DNA of 64,000 nucleotides from JACQFV01 sp964593585. Its GTDB lineage: Bacteria; Zixibacteria; MSB-5A5; WJJR01. A program made the translations under genes and the position numbers. How positions within the stretch are numbered: the stretch's first letter is position 1; the number at the start of each line of letters is the position of its first letter. Under the pieces are notes generated by a model. The model did no database searches. It was not told the DNA's origin and saw only the letters and a list, made by a program, of their open reading frames with translations. Positions 41,634 through 49,609 of the stretch are shown here, one piece after another. Location: positions 1 to 64,000 of the forward strand of contig CAZQIZ010000004.1 of assembly GCA_964593585.1 (NCBI GenBank), given 5' to 3'.

Positions 41634-42833
41634 ATGAACAAGAAGACCATTGATGACATTATCGGGCAGGTGCGCGGCAAGCGGGTCCTGGTGCGCGTCG
41701 ATTTCAATGTGCCGATCAAAGACGGGCAGGTCACCGATGACACGCGGCTGGTGGCGGCGCTGCCGACGGTCCGTCGGCTGGTCGACGCCGGGGCACGGGT
41801 CATCCTGGCCTCGCATCTGGGGCGCCCCAAGAATGGGCCCGATGCGAAGTATTCCCTCCGTCCGGTCGCCGATCATTTCAGCCGTCTGATCGGTCGGCCG
41901 GTCGGGTTCTCCGAAGATTGCATCGGTCTTAAACCGGAGAACTGCTGCCGAATTCTGAATGACGGCGACATCTGCCTGCTGGAGAATGTCCGTTTCCACG
42001 CCGCCGAGGAGAAGAACGACCCCGAGTTTGCGCGCCGCCTGGCCGCCTGCGCAGAGTTGTATGTCAACGACGCTTTCGGCAGCGCGCATCGGGCGCACGC
42101 CTCGACCGAGGGTGTGACCAAGTTCCTCCGCACCGCCGTCGCGGGCTACCTGATGGAAAAGGAACTCGATTACCTGGGACGCCTGCTGACCAATCCGAAG
42201 CGGCCACTCGTGGCGATCCTGGGTGGCGCCAAAGTCTCGGGCAAGCTCGAGGTGTTGACCAATCTGATGAAGACGGTGGACACGTTTCTCATCGGCGGCG
42301 GGATGGCGTTCACCTTCCTCAAGGCACAGGGTAAGCCGACCGGCAAGTCGCTGGTCGAAGAGGAGCTGGTCGACACCGCCAAAGGGATTTTGCATGACGC
42401 CGAGAAAAACGGCCGTCGGATTATCCTCCCGTGGGATTGCGTGGTCGCCGCGGACCTGACACCGGAGGCAATGCACCAGATCGTCGCCGTCGAGTCGATC
42501 CCCGCCGACATGGCCGGATACGACATCGGGCCGCACACAATCAAAGACTTCGACGAGGTGCTCGGCCAGGCCGGGACGATCTTCTGGAACGGTCCGATGG
42601 GCGTCTTCGAGACACCGCCTTACGATGAAGGCACCAAGGCAGTGGCACGGTCGGTGGCGCACGCCACCGACCGTGGCGCGGTCTCGGTCGTCGGCGGCGG
42701 CGACTCGGTGGCGGCGGTGCATCAGGCTGGTGTCGCCGAGCACATTTCGCACATCTCGACGGGCGGCGGCGCCTCGCTGGAATTTCTCGAAGGCAAGACC
42801 CTGCCCGGAGTGGCGGCGCTCAACAACAAATAG
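41634..42833 (+). CDS. pgk: Phosphoglycerate kinase
   Basis: 399 residues from ATG at 41634 (GAGCGAGCG just upstream; the frame opens further back inside the heptamer repeat but that part is not coding). ATP-generating glycolytic kinase. Signatures: RGKRVLVRVDFNVPIKDGQV, VILASHLGRPK, ENVRFHAAEEKNDPEFARRL, VNDAFGSAHRAHASTEGVTK, LVAILGGAKVSGKLEVLTNL, the nucleotide motif TIFWNGPMGVFETPPYDEGT, and VVGGGDSVAAVHQAGVAEHI. Length is standard. Confidence 0.97.
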   Translation: MNKKTIDDIIGQVRGKRVLVRVDFNVPIKDGQVTDDTRLVAALPTVRRLVDAGARVILASHLGRPKNGPDAKYSLRPVADHFSRLIGRPVGFSEDCIGLKPENCCRILNDGDICLLENVRFHAAEEKNDPEFARRLAACAELYVNDAFGSAHRAHASTEGVTKFLRTAVAGYLMEKELDYLGRLLTNPKRPLVAILGGAKVSGKLEVLTNLMKTVDTFLIGGGMAFTFLKAQGKPTGKSLVEEELVDTAKGILHDAEKNGRRIILPWDCVVAADLTPEAMHQIVAVESIPADMAGYDIGPHTIKDFDEVLGQAGTIFWNGPMGVFETPPYDEGTKAVARSVAHATDRGAVSVVGGGDSVAAVHQAGVAEHISHISTGGGASLEFLEGKTLPGVAALNNK

Positions 42834-42916
42834 GGCGCACAGGCAGTGCGGCGCCCGTGCACTGGCATGACCACATAGCGGCGCGCGCCGGAGGCGTGTG
42901 CGCCTATCAGGCTGAT

Positions 42917-43675
42917 ATGACCCGAAAACCATTTATTGCCGGCAACTGGAAGATGAACGGGGATGTCCCGACCACGATGGAGTTGTGCGCGGCCTTGCAG
43001 GCCAAAGAGGGGGGCTGGAAGCATGCCGATGTGGCGATCTTTCCCCCCTATGTTTCGCTATATCCGGCGGCCGACTACCTGCGGGGCAGCCGCATCATGT
43101 TGGGGGCGCAGAACATGCATGAGGCGGCCGCGGGGGCCTACACCGGGGAAATCTCGGCGGGCATGCTGTTGACGGTTGGCTGCCAATTGGTTATCTTGGG
43201 ACACTCCGAACGGCGGCAGTTGTTCGGCGAGACCGATGCGGGAGTCAATCGCAAGGCCCATGCGGCGTTGACCGCCGGGCTTTGGCCGATTGTCTGCGTC
43301 GGTGAGACTCTGGAAGAACGCGAGTCGGGCCAGACCGAACAGGTGGTCGAGCGGCAGTTGGCTGGCGGCCTGAAGGATTTGACCGACGCGCAGATGGAGA
43401 ACGTCACGATCGCGTATGAACCGGTGTGGGCGATCGGCACCGGCAAGGTCGCCACGGTGGCCCAGGCCGGCGAAGTGCACCGGTTCATCCGCCGCTGGCT
43501 GGCGCAGCGATTTGGCGCGACGGTGGCCGAGCGCACACGGATCCAGTACGGCGGCTCGGTGAAGGCGGACAACGCGAAGGGATTGTTGGCGGATCCGGAC
43601 ATCAATGGCGCGCTGGTCGGCGGCGCATCGCTGAAGGCCGATGAGTTCGACGCCATCATCCGTGCCGCAGTTTAG
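42917..43675 (+). CDS. tpiA: Triosephosphate isomerase
   Basis: 252 residues from ATG at 42917. Interconverts dihydroxyacetone phosphate and glyceraldehyde 3-phosphate. Active site: Lys12 in RKPFIAGNWKMNGD, His in VILGHSERRQLFGE, Glu in IAYEPVWAIGTGK, phosphate loop QYGGSVKADNAKGLLADPDI and GALVGGASLKADEFDAI. Follows pgk by 83 bp; the Shine-Dalgarno is weak. Confidence 0.96.
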   Translation: MTRKPFIAGNWKMNGDVPTTMELCAALQAKEGGWKHADVAIFPPYVSLYPAADYLRGSRIMLGAQNMHEAAAGAYTGEISAGMLLTVGCQLVILGHSERRQLFGETDAGVNRKAHAALTAGLWPIVCVGETLEERESGQTEQVVERQLAGGLKDLTDAQMENVTIAYEPVWAIGTGKVATVAQAGEVHRFIRRWLAQRFGATVAERTRIQYGGSVKADNAKGLLADPDINGALVGGASLKADEFDAIIRAAV

Positions 43676-43683
43676 TTGAGCAT

Positions 43684-43744
43684 TGTCATTGCGAGGAGAC
43701 CCGTCGTGCCGCAGGCGCGCGGGACGACGAAGCAATCTTTTTTT
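43684..43744 (+). repeat. Dispersed ATTGC...GCAAT palindromic repeat, copy B
   Basis: Single copy beginning TGTCATTGCGAG and ending GAAGCAATCTTTTTT, with imperfect hairpin arms around GTCGT...ACGAC. Lies between tpiA and secG; its terminal T-run makes it a possible terminator for tpiA. Confidence 0.8.
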
Positions 43745-43779
43745 CGACCCGGAAGAACGCACCAGACGCTGGAGGACTT

Positions 43780-44238
43780 GTGTACGGAATCTTCATCGGC
43801 ATTCATCTTCTGATCTGCGTGGGCTTGATCATCTCGGTCCTGCTGCAGTCGGCCAAGGGCGAGGGTCTCGCCGGCGCGTTCGGGGGCGGCGGGATGACCG
43901 GCACGGTCTTCGGCGGCCGTGGAGCGGCGACCTTCCTGGCCAAGGCGACCACGGTGCTGGCGATCTCGTTCTTCGCTTCGGCGCTGATCCTGTCGTTTCT
44001 GCATCCCTCGACCGGCACCGCCACTGGCGGTCTGCAGGGCGAGAGCGCGGTGCAGGAGGCGGCCAGCCAGTTGCCGCCGGTGGCGCCCGCGACCACCCCA
44101 ACCGATCAGACGCAACCGGCGACCACCGAGCCGACGCCGATTGACCAGTTGAACCCGGAGCAGAATCAACAGCCGGCGGGTGAGACACAGCAGCAACCGG
44201 CGCAGACGCCGCCGAATCCAACCGATTCGCCGCGATAG
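43780..44238 (+). CDS. secG: Preprotein translocase subunit SecG
   Basis: 152 residues from GTG at 43780 behind GGAGGACTT. N-terminal two-helix SecG domain: MYGIFIGIHLLICVGLIISV, LLQSAKGEGLAGAFGGGGMT, GRGAATFLAKATTVLAISFF with the usual cytosolic loop between. The tail after residue 75 is long and low-complexity (Thr/Ala/Pro/Gln-rich), common in SecG from FCB-type and related bacteria. Stimulates the SecYE channel. Placed after tpiA as in many bacteria; tRNA-Leu follows. Confidence 0.93.
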   Translation: MYGIFIGIHLLICVGLIISVLLQSAKGEGLAGAFGGGGMTGTVFGGRGAATFLAKATTVLAISFFASALILSFLHPSTGTATGGLQGESAVQEAASQLPPVAPATTPTDQTQPATTEPTPIDQLNPEQNQQPAGETQQQPAQTPPNPTDSPR

Positions 44239-44287
44239 GTCTTGTGTGACGCCCGTGGACCTCGATGGGCGACGGTACACACCACGT

Positions 44288-44372
44288 GCGCGAGTGGTGG
44301 AATTGGCAGACACGCCATCTTGAGGGGGTGGTGGGGCAACCCGTGCGGGTTCAAATCCCGCCTCGCGCACCA
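44288..44372 (+). tRNA. tRNA-Leu (anticodon GAG)
   Basis: Acceptor arms GCGCGAG/CTCGCGC, anticodon stem CCATC/GGTGG with loop TTGAGGG (anticodon GAG), a long variable arm (class II) and T-arm GCGGGTTCAAATCCCGC. CCA is encoded (44370-44372). Confidence 0.97.
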
Positions 44373-44388
44373 TCGGAAAAGATGATAG

Positions 44389-44416
44389 ACAGGGCCTTCG
44401 GGCCCTGTTTTGTTTT
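44389..44416 (+). terminator. Rho-independent terminator after tRNA-Leu
   Basis: 7-bp stem CAGGGCC/GGCCCTG closed by TTCG (a stable tetraloop) followed by TTTTGTTTT. Confidence 0.92.
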
Positions 44417-44443
44417 GGGGAGGCGGCGCCACTTGCTGGATGG

Positions 44444-44484
44444 CCCTCACCCGACGCCTTCGGCGTCGGCCCCTCCCGGAGGGT
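44444..44484 (+). repeat. Composite palindromic repeat, forward copy
   Basis: CCCTCACCCG, a hairpin GACGCC-TTCG-GCGTC, then CCCCTCCCGGAGGG. Related in order and sequence to the reverse copy at 44571-44620. Confidence 0.6.
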
Positions 44485-44570
44485 AAGGCGGGCGATCTGG
44501 ACGATGCGTGTACCTGTGACAGAGCTGCAATGAAAGTCGGAGACTACTAACTTGGATTCCTGCCTGTTCA

Positions 44571-44620
44571 CCTCCCCCTCCGGGGGAGGTCGGTCCGCCG
44601 CAGGCGGACCGGGTGAGGGG
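44571..44620 (-). repeat. Composite palindromic repeat, reverse copy
   Basis: Hairpin CCTCCCCC/GGGGGAGG, then a GGTCCGCC/GGCGGACC hairpin, then CCGGGTGAGGGG, i.e. the inverse arrangement of the copy at 44444-44484. Confidence 0.6.
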
Positions 44621-44705
44621 TCGCTGCGACTCATTCACCGCAGGCGAGATGCGGCTCCCTTCGACAAGCTCAGGGCAGGCAAGAGCCGCTTCTACGAGAT
44701 GTGAT

Positions 44706-45290
44706 ATGACCACAGAAAAGATTCGCTGTCCCTGGCCGTCTGATGACCCGCTCATGCTCGAGTACCATGATCGCGAGTGGGGCGTGCCGGTGCATGATGA
44801 CCGCAGGTTGTTCGAGTTCCTGATTCTCGAAGGAGCGCAGGCCGGGTTGTCGTGGCGGACGGTGCTCTACATGCGCGAGAACTACCGACGGGCCTTCGAT
44901 GGGTTCGATCCGGAACAGATCGCGCGGTACAACAAGCGCAAGGTCGAGTCGCTGCTCAAAAACGAAGGAATTATCCGCAACCGGCTCAAGGTCGAGGCGG
45001 GGGTCACCAACGCAAGGGCGTTTCTTGAGACCGTCGAGGAATTCGGCAGTTTCGACGCCTACATCTGGCGTTTCACCGACGGACAACCGATCGTCAATCG
45101 CTGGAAGACCACCAAGCAGATCCCGGCGTCGACCCCCATCTCCGATGCCATGTCCAAGGACCTCAAGGCGCGCGGATTCCGATTTGTCGGCACGACAATC
45201 ATGTACGCCCACATGCAGGCGACGGGGATGGTCAACGATCACTTGGTGAGTTGCTTCCGGCATGCGGAGTGTCAGTCCGACCTCAGGTAG
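44706..45290 (+). CDS. tag: DNA-3-methyladenine glycosylase I
   Basis: 194 residues from ATG at 44706 (GAGATGTGAT upstream). Base-excision repair enzyme removing 3-methyladenine. Order and residues match E. coli Tag: IRCPWPSDDPLMLEYHDREW (zinc-ligand Cys and His), GVPVHDDRRLFEFLILEG, AQAGLSWRTVLYMRENYRRA (active-site Glu/Trp region), GIIRNRLKVEAGVTNARAFL, and C-terminal GFRFVGTTIMYAHMQATGM with NDHLVSCF (second His and Cys zinc ligands). A hairpin and the DHFR-like gene follow; strand-shift to plus begins after the tRNA. Confidence 0.96.
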   Translation: MTTEKIRCPWPSDDPLMLEYHDREWGVPVHDDRRLFEFLILEGAQAGLSWRTVLYMRENYRRAFDGFDPEQIARYNKRKVESLLKNEGIIRNRLKVEAGVTNARAFLETVEEFGSFDAYIWRFTDGQPIVNRWKTTKQIPASTPISDAMSKDLKARGFRFVGTTIMYAHMQATGMVNDHLVSCFRHAECQSDLR

Positions 45291-45293
45291 GGG

Positions 45294-45351
45294 CGAATTG
45301 AAATACGCCCCTTGCCGCGAAGTGAGGTGGGGCGTATGCAATACGCCCCAC
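45294..45351. repeat. Paired GGGGCG...CGCCCC hairpins
   Basis: Two hairpin units between tag and the DHFR-like gene: GGGGCG-N10-CGCCCC (about 45294-45313) and a perfect 10-bp stem GTGGGGCGTA/TACGCCCCAC with 5-nt loop (45327-45351). Both end in ATACGCCCC, so they are copies of one intergenic repeat. Confidence 0.65.
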
Positions 45352-45366
45352 TACATTGGTGATGAG

Positions 45367-45927
45367 ATGATGCAATTGAGCAGTGCGGACCCACAATCAC
45401 AACGTCCGCGGGTCTCGGTCTTCCTCGCGGTGAGTCTGGATGGATTCATCGCGCGCGAAGACGGCGGGATCGACTGGCTCACGCGCATCGAGGATCCGGG
45501 GGGCGAAGACTACGGCTTTGCCGCGTTCTTCAACACGGTTGATGCGATCATCATGGGCCGCAATACCTATGATCTGGCGCTCACCTTCGATGCCTGGCAT
45601 TACGGCGACAAGCGCATAATCGTGCTCACTCATCGTCCCCTGTCGCCGAAGCACAACGAGACAGCCTATGCGGGTTCGCTTTCTGACCTGATCGCGACGA
45701 TGGGACGCGAGGGTGTCAGGCGAATCTATCTCGATGGCGGCCAGACAGTCCGTGAGGGGCTGGCCGCGGGGCTGGTCGATGACATGACGCTCACGTTGAT
45801 TCCCACGCTTCTGGGGCGCGGCATTCCCCTCTTCGGCGCGGAAGTACCGGAGAGCATGTGGAAGCTTGCAGGATCGAGGAGTTTTGCGAATGGGTTGGTG
45901 CAGGTGAGGTATGAGCGGGCGGGGTAG
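45367..45927 (+). CDS. RibD C-terminal/dihydrofolate reductase-like protein
   Basis: 186 residues, start at one of two adjacent ATGs (45367 or 45370). RibD_C/DHFR-type fold: RVSVFLAVSLDGFIAREDGG, DAIIMGRNTYDLALTF, KRIIVLTHRPL, VRRIYLDGGQTVREGLAAGL, DDMTLTLIPTLLGRGIPLFG. This YyaP/YwjB subgroup binds NADPH but its substrate is usually unknown. No strong Shine-Dalgarno. Lies behind tag, probably transcribed with it. Confidence 0.88.
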   Translation: MMQLSSADPQSQRPRVSVFLAVSLDGFIAREDGGIDWLTRIEDPGGEDYGFAAFFNTVDAIIMGRNTYDLALTFDAWHYGDKRIIVLTHRPLSPKHNETAYAGSLSDLIATMGREGVRRIYLDGGQTVREGLAAGLVDDMTLTLIPTLLGRGIPLFGAEVPESMWKLAGSRSFANGLVQVRYERAG

Positions 45928-46068
45928 GCGATTCGGCGCGTACCATTCGCAGCCAATATCCTCTGCGCTTCCGGCCTTTCGCGTAAGTTTCAAGACACCT
46001 CAATTGCCACAATGCGCTTCGGTAGGACTCGCCATTCACTCGCTCGGCCTCATCGAATTTCGGCGGGA

Positions 46069-46395
46069 TCAGCGTTCCAGCGCGACACCGCGGGTTCTGA
46101 CATAGAAGGAGAACGATGCACTGTCAGCGGCATCAAGCGCGCTGGCCGGAAACAGATGCAATTCGAGATCATCGCCCAGTTCTCTCTGCGTTTCGATGAT
46201 CAGCCGCATCCTGCGGTCCAGAGTCCAGCCTTCCAAGCCATCGATGAAGAGCGCGATGTCGATGTCGCTATCCGGGTCCGCGGTCCCGGCAACCTGTGAG
46301 CCGAACAGAAACGCGGCGCGAACATCCGCATGCTTCAAGACACGTCTAACGACGCCCTGAGCGCGATCCCGGACTACATGATCGATGACAGCCAT
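46069..46395 (-). CDS. MNT-type minimal nucleotidyltransferase (antitoxin or toxin modulator)
   Basis: 108 residues. Nucleotidyltransferase signature FLFGSQVAGTADPDSDIDIAL: GS, then D.SDID with two metal Asp residues; a third acidic strand DDLELHLF follows. ATG at 46395 overlaps the upstream HEPN gene by 22 bp. In HEPN/MNT pairs the MNT protein AMPylates or neutralises the HEPN RNase; this role is inferred from the pairing. The C-terminus reads FYVRTRGVALER. Confidence 0.88.
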   Translation of the reverse strand: MAVIDHVVRDRAQGVVRRVLKHADVRAAFLFGSQVAGTADPDSDIDIALFIDGLEGWTLDRRMRLIIETQRELGDDLELHLFPASALDAADSASFSFYVRTRGVALER

Positions 46396-46754
46396 TGAAT
46401 CGCAGCCTCCGTCCTTACGATCGTCGCTCCAGCCAACTGCGGTGTGATGCCGCCGGCGATGGCTGAAAGCTCCTCGGGGTAACGCGATTGTATGTAGTAC
46501 TGAGACAGCTCGCGAAAAAAGCCGGCGCGTTCCTCATTGACTTCAATGCCTGCACGCTGAGCCAATTGCATCAAGTTGTGAATCCGGGGCGGCGTCTGGT
46601 TTGACCTCTTGGCGATGATGCTCTTCAGCATCTTCTCGACGGTCTGCTGGCAGAAGAACATCACATAGAGGTATCTGCCGCTCTCAAAGAGCGTCGTCGC
46701 GACTTCAAAATCATACCGGGCCTGGGCGGCCCATTGTTCATGGGACGGAGTCAT
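46374..46754 (-). CDS. HEPN-domain protein (toxin partner of MNT)
   Basis: 126 residues: QARYDFEVATTLFESGRYLY, VMFFCQQTVEKMLKSIIAKR, TPPRIHNLMQLAQRAGIEVN and FFRELSQYYIQSRYPEELSA, the four-helix HEPN pattern including the PPRIHNL turn and the YYIQSRYPEE motif found in HEPN/MNT pairs. The strict RNase motif RX4-6H is partly met (R...PPRIH) and its activity is unproven. ATG at 46754. Overlap with MNT shows co-translation; typical two-gene toxin-antitoxin layout. Confidence 0.88.
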   Translation of the reverse strand: MTPSHEQWAAQARYDFEVATTLFESGRYLYVMFFCQQTVEKMLKSIIAKRSNQTPPRIHNLMQLAQRAGIEVNEERAGFFRELSQYYIQSRYPEELSAIAGGITPQLAGATIVRTEAAIQWLSSIM

Positions 46755-46845
46755 ACTGAGTCCGAAAGCTGCATGATGCTCGCGGGGAAAGCAAGAGCCG
46801 GCTCGGCCCTGTCGGGCCTCGTCTTCCCAGGATCACAGAGCGAAG

Positions 46846-48195
46846 CTAAATCATCACCCGCGGTGCGAGATAGTCGCCCAGTTTCGCCATGCTGATGCGT
46901 TCCTGCTCCATCGAGTCGCGGTGGCGGATGGTGACGGTCTGGTCTTCCAGAGTCTGGGAGTCGACGGTGACGCAGAACGGGGTGCCGACCTCGTCCATGC
47001 GGCGGTAGCGGCGGCCGACCGCGCCCTTGTCGTCGTAGAAGACCTTGAACTTCGTGCGCAGATCGTTGGTGATGTTCATCGCGATCGTGTCCATGCCGTC
47101 GCGATTGACCAGCGGGAAGATCGCCACTTTGATCGGCGCGATGCGCGGGTCGAGTGAGATCACCACGCGCTTCTCCCCTTTCACCTCTTCCTCCTTGTAG
47201 CCGTCGACGAGACAGACCAGCGTGGTGCGGTCGGCGCCGGCCGAGGTTTCGATGATGTAGGGGACATAGCGCTCGCGGGTTTCCTCGTCGAAGAAGGACA
47301 GATCGACGCCCGAGGCCTCCTTGTGGCGGCCGAGGTCGAAGTCGGTGCGGTTGTGGATGCCCTCGAATTCCTTCCAGCCGAAGGGGAACTCGTATTCGAT
47401 GTCGTAGGCGTCCTTGGCATAGTGCGCCAGTTCGCCGGGGCCATGCTGGTGGAAGCGCAGTTTCTCGCGGCGGATGCCCAACTCGAGGTAGAACTTGAGC
47501 CGTTCCTCTTTCCAGTATTCAAACCAGGTCTGGTCGTCCTTCGGATTGATGAAGTACTGCATTTCCATTTGCTCGAACTCGCGCGAACGGAAGATGAAGT
47601 TGCCCGGCGAAATCTCGTTGCGGAAGGCCTTGCCGATCTGCGCGATGCCGAACGGCGGCTTGCGGCGCATCGGGCCCATGACGTTGAGGAAGTTGACGTA
47701 GATGCCCTGCGCGGTCTCGGGACGCAGATACACGACCGCGGCGTCCTCCTCGATCGGACCCATGAAGGTCTTGAACATCAAATTGAAGTTGCGCGGCTCG
47801 GTGAACTTGCCCTCGGCGTGGCACTTGGCGGCCTTGCGTCCCTTGTAGGCCGGGCTGCCGCACTCGGCCTCGTCGATCTGGTCGAGACGGAAGCGCGCCT
47901 TGCACTCCTTGCAGTCGACCAGCGGGTCGGTGAAGCCGGCGACGTGGCCGGAGGTGACCCAGACCTGCGGATGCATGAGGATGGCGGCGTCGATGCCCTC
48001 GATGTCCTCGCGGCGGTGGGTCATCGTCTTCCACCAGTGGTCCTTGATGTTGCGTTTGAGTTCCACTCCCAGCGGGCCGAAGTCCCAGCAGGAATTCAGG
48101 CCGCCGTAAATCTCGGAGGACTGGAAGACAAATCCCTTGCGCTTGCAGAGGGAGACGATCTTTTCCATCAAGGGGTCGGCTTTCGGTGATGCCAC
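46846..48195 (-). CDS. glyS: Glycyl-tRNA synthetase, homodimeric (archaeal/Thermus-type)
   Basis: 449 residues from GTG at 48195 (GGAGGACCT just upstream); an ATG at 48168 lacks a ribosome-binding site. Single-chain alpha2 GlyRS: SLCKRKGFVFQSSEIYGGLN, SCWDFGPLGVELKRNIKDHW, a zinc-binding-like insert CKECKARFRLDQIDEAECGS, motif 2 FGIAQIGKAFRNEISPGNFI, FRSREFEQMEMQYFINP, motif 3-type GADRTTLVCLVDGY and anticodon-binding GTPFCVTVDSQTLEDQTVTI at the C-terminus. This is not the alpha2beta2 type common in many bacteria. No glyQ is nearby. Confidence 0.95.
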   Translation of the reverse strand: MASPKADPLMEKIVSLCKRKGFVFQSSEIYGGLNSCWDFGPLGVELKRNIKDHWWKTMTHRREDIEGIDAAILMHPQVWVTSGHVAGFTDPLVDCKECKARFRLDQIDEAECGSPAYKGRKAAKCHAEGKFTEPRNFNLMFKTFMGPIEEDAAVVYLRPETAQGIYVNFLNVMGPMRRKPPFGIAQIGKAFRNEISPGNFIFRSREFEQMEMQYFINPKDDQTWFEYWKEERLKFYLELGIRREKLRFHQHGPGELAHYAKDAYDIEYEFPFGWKEFEGIHNRTDFDLGRHKEASGVDLSFFDEETRERYVPYIIETSAGADRTTLVCLVDGYKEEEVKGEKRVVISLDPRIAPIKVAIFPLVNRDGMDTIAMNITNDLRTKFKVFYDDKGAVGRRYRRMDEVGTPFCVTVDSQTLEDQTVTIRHRDSMEQERISMAKLGDYLAPRVMI

Positions 48196-48243
48196 AGGTC
48201 CTCCGGTGTGTCTCGATGTGTTTTGTGCGCGCGGCTCGGACAA

Positions 48244-48297
48244 GGATTGCTTCGTCGCTTGATCCCGCTGCACGCGGTCGCGCTCCCCGCAATGACG
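48244..48297 (-). repeat. Dispersed ATTGC...GCAAT palindromic repeat, copy C1
   Basis: Reverse-orientation copy, ends GGATTGCTTCG and CGCAATGACG, with imperfect GC hairpin inside (GCACGCGGTCGCGC). Inverted relative to the adjacent copy at 48306. Confidence 0.75.
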
Positions 48298-48305
48298 CGC
48301 ACAAC

Positions 48306-48361
48306 CGTCATTGCGAGACGCCCCGGCGGCTTTCGGCCGGGGCGGCGAAGCAATCTTTTTT
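48306..48361 (+). repeat. Dispersed ATTGC...GCAAT palindromic repeat, copy C2
   Basis: Begins CGTCATTGCGAG, ends GAAGCAATCTTTTTT; hairpin CGCCCCGG/CCGGGGCG inside. With C1 it forms an inverted pair between glyS and recO, the same layout as A1/A2. Confidence 0.85.
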
Positions 48362-48364
48362 GCC

Positions 48365-49141
48365 TCACACCGCACCCATGCGTCGGGCAAAATCGAGCGA
48401 CTTGATCCGGGAGCCGCCCAGATGGTACCGGGCGAAATCCTCGACCGCCGCGGCGATGTCGTTCAGCGCGCCATTCTCCAGTGCGGGCTCGCTTTGCTGT
48501 AATATCGGCTTATTCTGGCGGCGGCGCAACTCGGCCAGCGCGGCCGGGCCGAGGCGATGGGGACGGGCCCCTTCGGCACGGCCTTCACGGCAATCGCGGC
48601 AGATGACCCGTCCGGCGGCCGCATCGAAGACCACTGTCTGGTCCGGCTCCGGCTCGCGGTCGCAGGTAGTGCAGCGGTCGAGTTCGGGACGGAATCCCAG
48701 GCAATCCAGGGCCCCGAGCAGATAGCCCCAATACTGCCGCGCCAGGGCGTTATCGGGCAGACGGGCCAATGAGAGCAACGCGGCGCGCGAGAGGTCATAC
48801 AGTTCGGGGTCGCGTTCCTCGTAGCTGTGGCGGTAGAGAAACTCGACCACGCCGAAGGCATATCCCGCTTGCGCCAGCGAGGCGGTCAAAGGCACCCAAG
48901 GCACAATCGCCCGGCAGGAGGACAGAAGGTAGATTTGCTCCTTGGGTTTCTTGTAGACCACGCACTCGGAGATGGCCAACGGCTCCAGATGCCCCCAGAA
49001 CTGCGACTTGGGCCGGAACGCCCCCTTGGCGATGACCGAAATCCGTCCCCAGGCGCGGGTGTAAAGCACCGCAATCTTGGAGGTCTCGGAGAATTTCTGA
49101 ACGGTCAGGCAGATCGCTTCGGTGACGTCGGGGGCGGGCAT
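48365..49141 (-). CDS. recO: DNA repair protein RecO
   Basis: 258 residues. Loads RecA in the RecF pathway. N-terminal OB-fold: EAICLTVQKFSETSKIAVLY, WGRISVIAKGAFRPKSQFWG (the K/R-rich turn is typical), LEPLAISECVVYKKP; then the helical part with zinc ribbon DRCTTCDREPEPDQTVVFD and VICRDCREG (CxxC...CxxC), and C-terminal RIKSLDFARRMGAV. Standard length. ATG at 49141. Follows the ftsB-like gene by about 32 bp. Confidence 0.93.
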   Translation of the reverse strand: MPAPDVTEAICLTVQKFSETSKIAVLYTRAWGRISVIAKGAFRPKSQFWGHLEPLAISECVVYKKPKEQIYLLSSCRAIVPWVPLTASLAQAGYAFGVVEFLYRHSYEERDPELYDLSRAALLSLARLPDNALARQYWGYLLGALDCLGFRPELDRCTTCDREPEPDQTVVFDAAAGRVICRDCREGRAEGARPHRLGPAALAELRRRQNKPILQQSEPALENGALNDIAAAVEDFARYHLGGSRIKSLDFARRMGAV

Positions 49142-49173
49142 TGCGCACGGGCTCGTGGTAAGGACATCGCCGG

Positions 49174-49572
49174 CTACTTCCGGGTGTGCGCCGGACGCGG
49201 GACCAGTTCATAGACGGTCTCGCCGGGGCGCGAGAGTTTGAATTCGCTGCGGGCCACCTGTTCGATAAACAATGTGTCGGTCTCCAGCAGGCGTTTGCGG
49301 GTGTCGAGATCGACCACCTCGGCGGCCAGCGCCAGTTCCTCGGCCTGGAGTTGGTCGTGCAATTGGTGCAGCGACCGTAAACGGAGCAACCCGAGGTCGC
49401 CCGAGATCAGAAAATACAGGAACGCCGCCATCGCGGTGGCGGCAAAAGCGACCTTCGCCTTGGCCGACCACTTGTTTTCCACCGGACGCGGCAGACTGGA
49501 ATAAGTGTATTCACGGATCGTGACATAGCTGGCGCGACGGGCGTGCTTTTTGCGGTTAAACAGCCAAGCCAT
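49174..49572 (-). CDS. FtsB/DivIC-like septum formation initiator protein
   Basis: 132 residues from ATG at 49572. A short basic cytosolic N-terminus (FNRKKHARRASYVTIREYTY), one membrane segment near residues 49-65 (KVAFAATAMAAFLYFLISG), then a coiled coil (RSLHQLHDQLQAEELALAAE, VVDLDTRKRLLETDTLFIEQ) and a C-terminal ARSEFKLSRPGETVYELVPR, characteristic of DivIC/FtsB family. Acts at the division septum. Immediately downstream of eno, as ftsB often is (eno-ftsB arrangement), which supports the call. Confidence 0.88.
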   Translation of the reverse strand: MAWLFNRKKHARRASYVTIREYTYSSLPRPVENKWSAKAKVAFAATAMAAFLYFLISGDLGLLRLRSLHQLHDQLQAEELALAAEVVDLDTRKRLLETDTLFIEQVARSEFKLSRPGETVYELVPRPAHTRK

Positions 49573-49609
49573 CCCTGCCCCCTGAAGGTGCGTTGTGACG
49601 GGTGCGCCA

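Larger units (their letters stand above)
44417..44705. other. Non-coding stretch built of palindromic repeats
   Basis: Two copies of a composite palindrome in opposite orientation (44444-44484 and 44571-44620; separate entries), followed by a 16-bp sequence identical to one at 33145-33160 (44665-44680). No gene is visible; a frame open from 44613 enters the tag gene. Confidence 0.6.

Noticed and set aside
41145..42932. Long open frame (595 codons) antisense to pgk and gap
   Set aside because: Mirror of the real genes caused by high GC at third codon positions; its repeated NRQSSIV peptide is only the heptamer repeat read backwards.
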